A stretch of 23,717 nucleotides of DNA. Source: Clostridiales bacterium UBA3259. GTDB taxonomy: Bacteria > Bacillota_A > Clostridia > Oscillospirales > Oscillospiraceae. Both the position numbers and the translations under genes were made by a program. The notes under the pieces were generated by a model. It was given only the letters and a program-made list of their open reading frames with translations, searched no databases and was not told the origin of the DNA. Within the stretch, counting starts at the first letter, position 1; every line of letters starts with the position of its first letter. The DNA lies in assembly GCA_002362625.1 (NCBI GenBank), contig DEUP01000019.1:1-23717 (forward strand), written 5' to 3'. This document shows, one piece after another, positions 15,004 to 22,472 of the stretch.

Positions 15004-15128
15004 GTCTGTCTAGGGGACTCGAACATTTAAATACAAATGCCCGGTGGGCATTTGCGCAGGGCTTTTCCGGCGGCACTGCATCCTTACAGAATTTCAAAAG
15101 GAAATTCTGTCCCCAAGTCTCTTCTGGC
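14969..15128. repeat. tRNA-tail hairpin repeat, unit 2, ending in a decayed third tRNA tail
   Basis: Second copy of the unit, offset by 168 bases; 43 bases are identical across the boundary (14785-14827 and 14953-14995). It holds hairpin 2 (15034-15054, 9 bp), hairpin 3 (15056-15079, imperfect), hairpin 4 (15086-15110, 10 bp with mostly different sequence) and the reverse T-arm copy (15014-15024). It ends in AAGTCTCTTCTGGC (15115-15128), 12 of 14 matches to the tRNA-Arg T-arm/acceptor junction, 166 bases after the previous copy. Confidence 0.88.
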
Positions 15129-15270
15129 AAGGCTGTACCTTAGTACCGGTCATTCCCCCCGTTATACAGAGCCTTTTCTTTTTTCAAAAATCTGTTATGA
15201 TAGGTGTAACCTTCCCACACCGGATCCCGACTACTTAGGTGAGGAACAAAACAGAAAGGAGTGGTTCTGT

Positions 15271-15825
15271 GTGGAAGACACAAAGATCATCGCTTTGTTC
15301 TGGGCGCGGGACGAGCAGGCTGTGAAGGAAACCCATGCCGCTTACGGCGGCAGGCTGTACAGCCTCTCCAACCGCATTTTGAAAAGCCGTGAGGACGCGG
15401 AAGAAAGCGTGAACGACACCTACATGGAAGCCTGGAAAACAATTCCCCCAAAGCGGCCAACTTATTTTTACGCGTATCTCGCCGCCATTTGCCGCAACCT
15501 TTCCCTGGACCGGCTGGACTGGCGTCTGGCGGCAAAACGAAACGCCGAGATGGTAGCCCTCACTCAGGAGATGGAAAACTGCATTCCGGACAGGCGGCAG
15601 GAATCCGAGTTTGACCGTCAGGAGCTGCGGCGGGTTTTGGAAGGCTTTTTGGAAAGCCTTTCCAAGGAAAACCGTCTGATTTTCCTGCGTCGGTATCTGT
15701 ATGTGGATACGGTAGCGGAAATCGCCGCCCGGTACGGCATCACCGAAAGCAAGGTCAAGACCCAGCTCCACCGCACCCGGAAGAAGCTGCTGGCCGCACT
15801 GGAAAGGGAGGGAATCTACGCATGA
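15271..15825 (+). CDS. ECF-type RNA polymerase sigma factor (pair 1)
   Basis: A 184-residue sigma-70-like factor with region 2 (about 25-95, including SREDAEESVNDTYMEAWKTIP) and region 4 (about 125-178, with the helix-turn-helix around VAEIAARYGITESKVKTQLHR). No regions 1 or 3 are present, as in ECF factors. I chose the GTG at 15271: it has AAAGGAG 8 bases upstream and aligns with the start of the second sigma factor at 18152, giving identical length (184 residues). It overlaps the next gene by ATGA. The next gene encodes the predicted membrane anti-sigma factor, so this is probably a membrane-signal-responsive switch. The regulon is not visible. Confidence 0.9.
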   Translation: MEDTKIIALFWARDEQAVKETHAAYGGRLYSLSNRILKSREDAEESVNDTYMEAWKTIPPKRPTYFYAYLAAICRNLSLDRLDWRLAAKRNAEMVALTQEMENCIPDRRQESEFDRQELRRVLEGFLESLSKENRLIFLRRYLYVDTVAEIAARYGITESKVKTQLHRTRKKLLAALEREGIYA

Positions 15826-18011
15826 CCGGAAAGGATTTATTGATCACTCTGGGGGATATCAGTCAGAAATACTACGAGGAAGCGGAAAAAGACACCATTG
15901 CTTCCCCTCAGAAACGCAAAATTCTCCGCAAGCCCCTGCTGGTCGCAGCGGTGATTGCCCTGACGCTGCTGCTGGCAGGCTGTGCGGTGGTGTACATGTT
16001 AAGCTTAAAGGAGATTAAGCTGGGAGATCAGCGGATTGAGCAGGATGTTTACACCTATGACCCCAATTCCGGGGAGGCCGTGTCCTATGTGGGGAAGGAA
16101 ACGGTGACCCAGCAGGTGCTGACCCTGGCGGGCCTAAGTGGAAGCCCCGCTTCCAAGGCCGCCCGGGAATGGTATGACTTCTGTGAAAGCTTCGATCCCG
16201 ACAAGGCCATCAGGAAAGCCACCTGGGGCAGCGAGCCGGAGTTCCCGGAGGAATACAAGGGATATGGCCTGTACACCCAGGAGCAGAAGGATAAATTAGA
16301 CGAGATTATCTCCAAATACAATTTGAAGCTCCGGGGCAAACCCATGGAATTCAAAACCACCAAGCTGCTGTTCCGGGCACTGGGCATGGAGAACGTGCTG
16401 AATCCCGACAGCGAAGCCCGGATGTATATCAGCCACGCCGCCTACTATGAAAACGGAAATCTGGACGTGGATTTCTCCATTGTGATACCCGGTGAAAACG
16501 GTACGGATTTTGAAAAGACAGGCGGCTATCTGTATTACCGTCCCAAGGACTGCTTCATCCCTGACACCGCCGTTCTGACCGAGGGGGACTGGGAAGAATG
16601 GAATTATACCACCGCATCCGGCGACAAGGTTTTAATCATTCGCTCTGAGGAATCCGCTTCTGCCTGGATCTTCTACGATATGCCAAACTGTACCGCATCC
16701 CTGCGGCTCAATACCATTCGCAAAATGTATGAAGAGAAAGAAGATGGGGTGCCTGTGGCCAAATTTGATATGCTGACAAAGCATCAGCTGGAACAAATTG
16801 CCGACGCCATTGACTTCTCCCTGGAACCCAAGCTGGTGGAGGGCTGGGAAACCCTGCCCGACAACTCCGTTCCCGCCGGGCAGGAGATTAACGGCTACAA
16901 AATTGAACCGGTATCCGCCTTTACCGACGGGTATGGTTACAAAATCGTTCTGCGCGTCACCGCTCCGGAGGGGGTGGCTCTGACAGACCCGGAGGATAAC
17001 ACCGTGGGAATCGGCGCCGGCAGCACTGTCTATGGAAGCTGTGTGGAGGACGGAGATGGGAAGCTGAATACATGCCACTATATCCTTTCGAATTACACCG
17101 GCAAGTATGATTATCCGCAGGACGGCTCCCTGCCCTACCCGGAGGGCTATGTGGTTCCGATTTATTGGGAGGATCTGTATTCCAGCTGCTATGACTTCAA
17201 CAAAATGGAAAGCATGGAAACCCTGCTGACGGAGGGTACCTGGGAGTTTGATATTTCTCTGAATAACGCGGATACCCGTGAGGTTGAGTTGCTGTCCCAG
17301 CCCATCACGGCCAAGGCCTGTGTCGGCTGGTATATGGACGGAACAGATGCCTTTGAGGATTTGCAGATTACATCAATCAAGCTTCGCCCCCTGGGTATCG
17401 ACCTGACCTGTGAAAATGAAGGCGCGGACTTCCTCGGCTTTACGGGACAGCCCTCCTATATCGTTATGTTGGACGGAACAGCACTGGAATGCTGGGGCAG
17501 GGGTGGGTTTCAAAATCCCATTGACCTGGATCAGGTGGCCTATGTCCAGCTGGCGGATAAAACCATTCTTCCCATGCCCGGCGTGGACGAGAAAACCGTG
17601 GCGATGATTGCCGAGGCAATTGATACCGAACCGGAAGGCGATTCCATTCCGGTCTACGAAAACGGCGTGGAGCTAATCAGCGAGCCGGTCACGCTGAAAA
17701 GCCTGGCAGGCTACGCCACAGATGCCACCGGCGGCATGGATCCCCTTTATGAGTATTTCTCCTTAACCTCCTTTGTCCTGCATCCTAACGGGGCTGTTGC
17801 CCAGGATCACCGGGCGTTGGAGACCCCGGATACAGAGATTTCCGTAATCATGAAGGATGGCAGTCAGATTCTTCTTACCAACAGCGGCTGCGGACGGACT
17901 GCGGATGGTGTGGCGTTCAGCACCTTCAAGGCAGCGTCTGCCATTGATTTAGCCAAGGCAGACCACCTCATATTCCCTGACGGGACGGAGCTTGCCGTGC
18001 CGCCCATGTAA
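15822..18011 (+). CDS. Membrane anti-sigma factor with long extracellular sensor (pair 1)
   Basis: A 729-residue single-pass membrane protein. The cytoplasmic N-terminus (1-37, starting MTGKDLLITLGDISQKYYEE) is probably the sigma-binding part. One helix (38-61) contains a conserved LLLAGC with Cys54. About 670 residues lie outside the cell. The first extracellular 150 residues are shared with the second anti-sigma protein (for example EWYDFCESFD and LDEIISKYNL). The remainder is unique and ends in two similar domains of about 110 residues that begin at V488 and V616 with VELLSQPIT / VELISEPVT. These repeats could bind a ligand or wall polymer. I know no specific function for this family; the role as anti-sigma factor follows from gene pairing and topology. 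Confidence 0.8.
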   Translation: MTGKDLLITLGDISQKYYEEAEKDTIASPQKRKILRKPLLVAAVIALTLLLAGCAVVYMLSLKEIKLGDQRIEQDVYTYDPNSGEAVSYVGKETVTQQVLTLAGLSGSPASKAAREWYDFCESFDPDKAIRKATWGSEPEFPEEYKGYGLYTQEQKDKLDEIISKYNLKLRGKPMEFKTTKLLFRALGMENVLNPDSEARMYISHAAYYENGNLDVDFSIVIPGENGTDFEKTGGYLYYRPKDCFIPDTAVLTEGDWEEWNYTTASGDKVLIIRSEESASAWIFYDMPNCTASLRLNTIRKMYEEKEDGVPVAKFDMLTKHQLEQIADAIDFSLEPKLVEGWETLPDNSVPAGQEINGYKIEPVSAFTDGYGYKIVLRVTAPEGVALTDPEDNTVGIGAGSTVYGSCVEDGDGKLNTCHYILSNYTGKYDYPQDGSLPYPEGYVVPIYWEDLYSSCYDFNKMESMETLLTEGTWEFDISLNNADTREVELLSQPITAKACVGWYMDGTDAFEDLQITSIKLRPLGIDLTCENEGADFLGFTGQPSYIVMLDGTALECWGRGGFQNPIDLDQVAYVQLADKTILPMPGVDEKTVAMIAEAIDTEPEGDSIPVYENGVELISEPVTLKSLAGYATDATGGMDPLYEYFSLTSFVLHPNGAVAQDHRALETPDTEISVIMKDGSQILLTNSGCGRTADGVAFSTFKAASAIDLAKADHLIFPDGTELAVPPM

Positions 18012-18017
18012 GAAAGC

Positions 18018-18054
18018 ATCATGCAGGAGCCTTCCGGTTCCTGCATGATTTTTT
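18018..18054 (+). terminator. Terminator after sigma/anti-sigma pair 1
   Basis: A 14-base-pair stem (18018-18031 with 18036-18049, one G-U pair) with a TTCC loop and TTTTTT. It ends the first pair and makes the second pair a separate transcription unit. Confidence 0.93.
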
Positions 18055-18100
18055 GAAAAATAAATAATTTCCATGCAAGGAATCCCCATCCTTTTACGCC

Positions 18101-18129
18101 TATACAAGTGAAGCCCTTTGTAGTAAAAT
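18101..18129 (+). promoter_or_regulatory. Candidate promoter of sigma/anti-sigma pair 2
   Basis: TATACA (18101-18106), a 17-base spacer and TAAAAT (18124-18129). TATACA followed by a GCC-TTT stretch also occurs upstream of pair 1 (15163-15168), so part of this may be an ECF-specific autoregulatory element and not a sigma-A promoter. Confidence 0.4.
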
Positions 18130-18151
18130 AAACGTAATTGGAGGTGGTTCC

Positions 18152-18706
18152 ATGGAGGATCAGGGGATTATCGCCTTGTTCTTTGGCCGCTCGGAACAGG
18201 CCATCGTGGAAACGGACAAAAAATACGGCGGCTACTGTTACAGCATCGCCTACAACATCCTGGATAACCGGGAGGATTCGGAGGAAAGCGTCAGCGATAC
18301 CTATATGGCGGCGTGGAACATGATCCCGCCTCAGCGTCCCAGCTTTCTAAACGCCTTTCTCGCCAAAATCACTCGGCATATTTCCATTGACCGCTGGCGG
18401 AAGCGCGGCGCGAAAAAGCGGGGCGGCGCGCAGATCATCCTTGCCCTGGAGGAGCTGGGTGACTGCATAGGGGAAAGCAGCGTAGAAACCGAGGTTGCCA
18501 AAAAGGAACTGGCACGGCTTCTCAACCGGTTTCTCTCCTCCCTGCCGGAGACGGAGCGGAATGTCTTCCTGTGCCGGTATTGGTACTTAGATTCCATTCA
18601 GACCATTTCGGAAGCTTCCGGCTTTACCCAGAGCAAGGTCACATCCATGCTCCACCGGCTCCGGGGCAGGCTTCGGAAAACGCTCAGCGAGGAGGGATAT
18701 CTGTGA
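18152..18706 (+). CDS. ECF-type RNA polymerase sigma factor (pair 2)
   Basis: A 184-residue paralogue of the sigma factor at 15271, similar from end to end (start EDQGIIALFFGRSEQAI against EDTKIIALFWARDEQAV; DSEESVSDTYMAAWNMIPP in region 2; a region 4 helix-turn-helix around ISEASGFTQSKVTSMLHRL). The RBS GGAGGTGG precedes the ATG. The region between the two domains differs more, and the recognition helix is different from that of pair 1, so the two factors may use different promoters. The stop overlaps the GTG start of the next gene (GTGA, 18703-18706). Confidence 0.93.
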   Translation: MEDQGIIALFFGRSEQAIVETDKKYGGYCYSIAYNILDNREDSEESVSDTYMAAWNMIPPQRPSFLNAFLAKITRHISIDRWRKRGAKKRGGAQIILALEELGDCIGESSVETEVAKKELARLLNRFLSSLPETERNVFLCRYWYLDSIQTISEASGFTQSKVTSMLHRLRGRLRKTLSEEGYL

Positions 18707-20289
18707 AAGCAATGGATTTACTGACGGCCCTTGGCGGTGCGAAGGATGCTTATGTTGTCAGCGCTGGCCAGTTCCGGCAGGGTCAGCATAAGGCGAGACA
18801 TTTCCCCGCCCGGAAGATGTGGCTCATTGCCGCCGTGATTGCTATGGCCCTGCTGCTGGTTGGCTGTACTGTGGTCTATGTCCTCAGTTTGCAGGATATG
18901 AAGGTGGATGAAGAAATCGTTAGCCAGGAAGAATGGTACGGCCCGGCGGGAGAGTATGCCCCAGCCACGGAGTGGGTCAGCTCCATTCTATCTCTGCAAG
19001 GCTTTAACGGCGCCCCCGAACAGCTGGCTATGAAGGAATGGCTGGATTTCCAAAACCAATATGACCAGGATTATGCATTGTCTCGTGCAAACAACTTTAA
19101 CGAATCCGGCGTTCCGGAGCAGTATTATCTCACCTATAACTGCTACACCACCGAAATGATGGATAAGCTGACCGAAATACTAAGCAAGTATCAGCTGGAA
19201 CCATTGGGCGCTATTATCCACTTTGACCGGTGGGAATCGCCGCTGCTGAATCGGGCCTTGCAAATGGAAAGCCTGTACTGCAACGATTCCCAAGTGGACA
19301 GTATGTCCGGTTATTTCTTCCCGGAGGGCTCTTTCCATACGGTGTTTCATCAAACCTTGGCGGATGAACAGGACAGCCGGATTGTCACCTTTACCTATGC
19401 GAAGCGGAACTATTTTTATCCCTACTATTCTACTGTAAGAGATTTGGCACTTTGGGAGCAGTGGCATTACACCACCTCAGACGAGACGGATGTGCTGCTG
19501 GCCACTTATGAGAATTCCCTGCTGATTATCTGCGATTGCGGGGATGGATTCATTCATATCACAACGGAAAATGATGCCCCCTACCTGCCCTATGACGCCT
19601 CCGCTGAACCCATGACCCGTCAGCAGGCGGAGAAAATCGCGGATTCCTTCCACTATTCCATCCGTCCCCAGCCCTGTGACCCATACGAAGTGGAGGCCAT
19701 GCGGGCAGACTACCCGGAACCGGAAAGGCAGATAAGCCCCTATATTGGCTTCCGCATATCCCCGGATGGGAGATGGTTCCCACGGGAGGAAATATCGGAC
19801 AGCCTTAACCATTATTTCTCCTTCCTTCTGGAAAATGACGACAACCCGGAAAATCTGGAATACTGCATCCAGGATTTAGACGTTGATGGGAAGGATGAAA
19901 TTGTCATCGGCTGGCACGACACCGGGAAAATTTGGCAGGTGGTGAACATGGAAAAACCGGATGCTGACTCCATCGCCGAAGAAGTGTGCATCCGGTATGT
20001 TTGGGGCTACCTCTATGAAGGACCGGTGTTGGAACGCATAGAGGAGCATGACTATGAGGACGCCATGACCCATCATATCTATAAAGATTTTGACGGTAAT
20101 TTAATGGAAGAATTTCGGCATAATGCAGGAAAAACCTGGGAAAAGCTGGTAAAGCCAACGGAGGTGATTCCCGTTGAAGAAGTGGAGTGGGAAATGGTTT
20201 CCCAATTCCAGGTTCAGTCATTCCAGGAGGCCCTCGTTCCCCTGTCTTTTGACATGAAGCCCCTGACGGAATTCTCCATGGAGGGATAA
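18703..20289 (+). CDS. Membrane anti-sigma factor with Asp-rich extracellular domain (pair 2)
   Basis: A 528-residue single-pass membrane protein. I place the start at GTG 18703: AGGAGGG lies about 7 bases upstream, it overlaps the sigma stop, and VKAMDLLTALGG then aligns with MTGKDLLITLGD of the first pair. The helix (about 40-62) holds LLLVGC with Cys55. The first part of the extracellular region is homologous to pair 1. The C-terminal part (about 340-528) is unrelated to pair 1 and has an Asp-rich loop, DLDVDGKDE (D391, D393, D395, E399), like the calcium-binding loops of VCBS/FG-GAP-type repeats. It may sense a cation or a cell-surface ligand. Its function is inferred from pairing and topology. 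Confidence 0.8.
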   Translation: MKAMDLLTALGGAKDAYVVSAGQFRQGQHKARHFPARKMWLIAAVIAMALLLVGCTVVYVLSLQDMKVDEEIVSQEEWYGPAGEYAPATEWVSSILSLQGFNGAPEQLAMKEWLDFQNQYDQDYALSRANNFNESGVPEQYYLTYNCYTTEMMDKLTEILSKYQLEPLGAIIHFDRWESPLLNRALQMESLYCNDSQVDSMSGYFFPEGSFHTVFHQTLADEQDSRIVTFTYAKRNYFYPYYSTVRDLALWEQWHYTTSDETDVLLATYENSLLIICDCGDGFIHITTENDAPYLPYDASAEPMTRQQAEKIADSFHYSIRPQPCDPYEVEAMRADYPEPERQISPYIGFRISPDGRWFPREEISDSLNHYFSFLLENDDNPENLEYCIQDLDVDGKDEIVIGWHDTGKIWQVVNMEKPDADSIAEEVCIRYVWGYLYEGPVLERIEEHDYEDAMTHHIYKDFDGNLMEEFRHNAGKTWEKLVKPTEVIPVEEVEWEMVSQFQVQSFQEALVPLSFDMKPLTEFSMEG

Positions 20290-20293
20290 GCTG

Positions 20294-20794
20294 TCAAAGG
20301 GTCTGCAAAAACCGATTCACTTCCCTCCGGTTCTTCAGCACAATGGTTTTTGCGTGTCTCGTCCGGGACAGCATATCATAATTCTGCTTCCGATTCTCCC
20401 GGTTGTAGTTCCAGATCCATTTCATAAATTCCCAGTCAAACCGTTCCGGGCATCCCTGGCCCATGTCCGGGCGCACCTTGCCGTAGCCTGTCACGACCCG
20501 ATGAAACACGCCCCGAAGACAGGCCCACCGGGAAAAATCCAGATAAATCACCGTATCGCACTTTTCCAAGCGCTTTGGCAGGGTGCGCCGGAAGTTGCCG
20601 TCCATAATCCAGCGGCTTTCCATGAGAACCGTGTCCAGCTTTTCGTCAAATTCCTCTCTGGTGTAGTTCTCCCAGCCCGGCTTCCACCAGAGCTGATCCA
20701 AGTGGATCACCGGAAGGTGTAGCTTTTCTCCCATGGCCCTTGCCAGGGTGGATTTTCCGCTGCCAGAACAGCCAATAATCAAAATTCGCTCCAT
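20294..20794 (-). CDS. P-loop kinase-like protein of the FlaR/DNA topology modulation family
   Basis: A 166-residue nucleotide-binding protein. Walker A GCSGSGKST (about 7-15) is followed by LPVIHLDQLWWKPGW, a signature of the FlaR-like family often annotated as DNA topology modulation protein and related to adenylate kinases. The DGNFRRTL and VIYLDFSRW stretches match the same family. The start is the ATG at 20794 with AGAGGAG upstream; the frame is open further upstream but lacks an RBS. Its real cellular role is unsettled. It converges with the anti-sigma gene (4 bases apart) and lies downstream of proS, from which it is separated by a hairpin, so it may be made by read-through. Confidence 0.82.
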   Translation of the reverse strand: MERILIIGCSGSGKSTLARAMGEKLHLPVIHLDQLWWKPGWENYTREEFDEKLDTVLMESRWIMDGNFRRTLPKRLEKCDTVIYLDFSRWACLRGVFHRVVTGYGKVRPDMGQGCPERFDWEFMKWIWNYNRENRKQNYDMLSRTRHAKTIVLKNRREVNRFLQTL

Positions 20795-20818
20795 ATCGTC
20801 TCCTCTGTTAGACAGGAA

Positions 20819-20849
20819 AACAGGTCTGCGTACCATGCGCAGACCTGTT
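20819..20849 (-). terminator. Terminator of proS
   Basis: A perfect 12-base-pair stem (20819-20830 with 20838-20849) with a seven-base loop, followed on the - strand by TTCC (TTTTCC counting from the stem). It is 24 bases past the proS stop. The T-run is short, so partial read-through into the kinase-like gene is likely. Confidence 0.75.
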
Positions 20850-20872
20850 CTTTTTCCATATGCTTTACTATA

Positions 20873-22309
20873 TTAGTACGCAACGCCCCAGTAAACCATC
20901 TTGGTAGCTTTCTTTCCGCAGCAAGGGCACACATCATCCAGATGCTCCTGAGCGAAGGGGATGCAGCGGGAGGACATCCCGGCCACTTCCTTCATCTTCA
21001 TTTCGCACGCCACATCGCCGCACCACATGGTCTTGACGTAGCCGCCGTTCTTCTCCTGAAGCTCCTTGGCCTCTTCCAGGGTGTGAGCAGTGTAGATGTG
21101 CTCGTCCAGGTTCTTCTTGGCCTTGTCAAACATCTGCTGCTGAACAACCGCCAGCTGCTCCTTGACCGCGTTTTCCAGATCCTCCAGCTTCACGACCACC
21201 TTTTCCCGATCTGTCCGGCGAACCAGGACACACTGGTCGTTTTCCAGATCCCGGGGGCCGCACTCCACACGAAGGGGCACGCCCTTCATTTCGTACTCGG
21301 CGCACTTCCAGCCCATGGAGTTGTCGGAGTCGTCCAGCTTGGTGCGGAAGCCCGCCGCAATCAGCCGTTCCTTCAGGCCGTTTGCCGCTTCCAGGACGCC
21401 GGGCTTATGCTGGGCAACCGGCAGGATCGCTACCTGCACCGGTGCGATCTTGGGAGGCAGCACCAGGCCGTTGTTGTCGCCGTGGGTCATGATGATGCCG
21501 CCAATCAAGCGGGTGGACACACCCCAGGAGGTCTGATGGGGGTTGACCCGCTGGTTGTTTTTATCGGTGAAGGTGATGTCGAAGGCCTTGGCGAAGCCGT
21601 CCCCAAAGTAGTGGGAGGTGCCCGCCTGCAATGCCTTCCGGTCGTGCATCATGCACTCGATGGTGTAGGTAGCCTCAGCGCCGTTGAACTTCTCCTTGTC
21701 GGTCTTCTGGCCCCGGGTGACGGGCATGGCCAGCACGTTCTCGCAGAAGTCGGCGTAGATATTCAGCATCTGCTCGGTGAAGGCCTTGGCCTCCTGGGCG
21801 GTGGCGTGCATGGTGTGGCCCTCCTGCCACAAAAATTCCCGGTGCCGCAGGAAGGGGCGGGAGGTCTTCTCCCAGCGCAGCACGCTGCACCACTGGTTGT
21901 ACTTCATAGGCAGATCCCGGTGGGACTGAATGACCTGGGCGAAGTGCTCACAGAACAGGGTTTCAGAGGTAGGCCGGATAGCGTACCGCTCCTCCAGCTT
22001 GTCATTGCCGCCCATGGTGACCCAGGCGCACTCGGGAGCGAAACCCTCCACATGATCCTTTTCCTTTTGTAGCAGGGATTCGGGGATCAGCATGGGCATG
22101 TATACATTCTCCACGCCAACCTTCTTAAATTCCGCATCCAGGATATGCTGCATGTTCTCCCAAATGGCATAGCCATAGGGCCGGTAAACAAAAATGCCCT
22201 TAATGGAGGAATAGTCGATGAGCTGTGCTTTCTTGCACACATCGGTGAACCACTGGGCAAAGTCCACCTCCATATCGGTGATCTGCTCTACCTTCTTCTC
22301 TTTTGCCAT
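20873..22309 (-). CDS. proS: Prolyl-tRNA synthetase (short, archaeal/eukaryotic-like form)
   Basis: A 478-residue class II aminoacyl-tRNA synthetase that charges tRNA-Pro. The N-terminal catalytic domain shows the family features [25 protein letters not shown] and motif 2 around [20 protein letters not shown]. The anticodon-binding domain follows (QVAILPVA onward) and the C-terminus ends in a Cys-rich part (CPCCGK) and a terminal Tyr, as in archaeal-type ProRS. There is no long editing insertion, so this is the short form. I chose the ATG at 22309: AGAGG lies 9 bases upstream, while the ATG at 22318 would abut the RBS. No T-box lies in the short leader. Confidence 0.97.
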   Translation of the reverse strand: MAKEKKVEQITDMEVDFAQWFTDVCKKAQLIDYSSIKGIFVYRPYGYAIWENMQHILDAEFKKVGVENVYMPMLIPESLLQKEKDHVEGFAPECAWVTMGGNDKLEERYAIRPTSETLFCEHFAQVIQSHRDLPMKYNQWCSVLRWEKTSRPFLRHREFLWQEGHTMHATAQEAKAFTEQMLNIYADFCENVLAMPVTRGQKTDKEKFNGAEATYTIECMMHDRKALQAGTSHYFGDGFAKAFDITFTDKNNQRVNPHQTSWGVSTRLIGGIIMTHGDNNGLVLPPKIAPVQVAILPVAQHKPGVLEAANGLKERLIAAGFRTKLDDSDNSMGWKCAEYEMKGVPLRVECGPRDLENDQCVLVRRTDREKVVVKLEDLENAVKEQLAVVQQQMFDKAKKNLDEHIYTAHTLEEAKELQEKNGGYVKTMWCGDVACEMKMKEVAGMSSRCIPFAQEHLDDVCPCCGKKATKMVYWGVAY

Positions 22310-22348
22310 ATATTTCATCCTCTCAGGTTCTCATAATAAGTCCTGTTT

Positions 22349-22377
22349 ATTATAGCACCGCTGTCAAGGGTTTTCAA
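22349..22377 (-). promoter_or_regulatory. proS: Promoter of proS
   Basis: On the - strand: TTGAAA (22377-22372), a 17-base spacer and a perfect TATAAT (22354-22349). Transcription would start about 35 bases before the start codon, leaving no room for a T-box. Confidence 0.8.
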
Positions 22378-22408
22378 TGAAAAAGGGCAGATTCTTCCCA
22401 AGTCATGA

Positions 22409-22437
22409 TTGTATTTTGGGAAATAATTTGCTATACT
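22409..22437 (+). promoter_or_regulatory. Promoter of the serine dehydratase gene
   Basis: TTGTAT (22409-22414), a 17-base spacer and TATACT (22432-22437, five of six matches), about 35 bases before the ATG. It diverges from the proS promoter. Confidence 0.7.
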
Positions 22438-22472
22438 GAAGGAAACAAATCATCCAGCATGGAGGTATTTCC

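Noticed and set aside
14785..15128. CRISPR array or integron attC array
   Set aside because: Units are 166-168 bases with no short repeat/spacer pattern, no cas or integrase genes, and the boundaries are tRNA tails.
14724..15128. Attachment site of a genomic island
   Set aside because: The tRNA-tail copies fit an att site, but only about 330 bases lie between the outermost tails and no integrase or phage gene is nearby; kept only as a possible minimal element.
14756..15130. Open frame of 124 codons on the - strand across the tRNA and the repeats
   Set aside because: Its C-terminus is the translated reverse complement of a tRNA gene (a known annotation artefact). It stays open only because the 168-base unit is a multiple of three, and the changes between units preserve hairpins, not codons.
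22310..22348. T-box upstream of proS
   Set aside because: The promoter leaves a leader of only about 35 bases and no T-box sequence or terminator is present.
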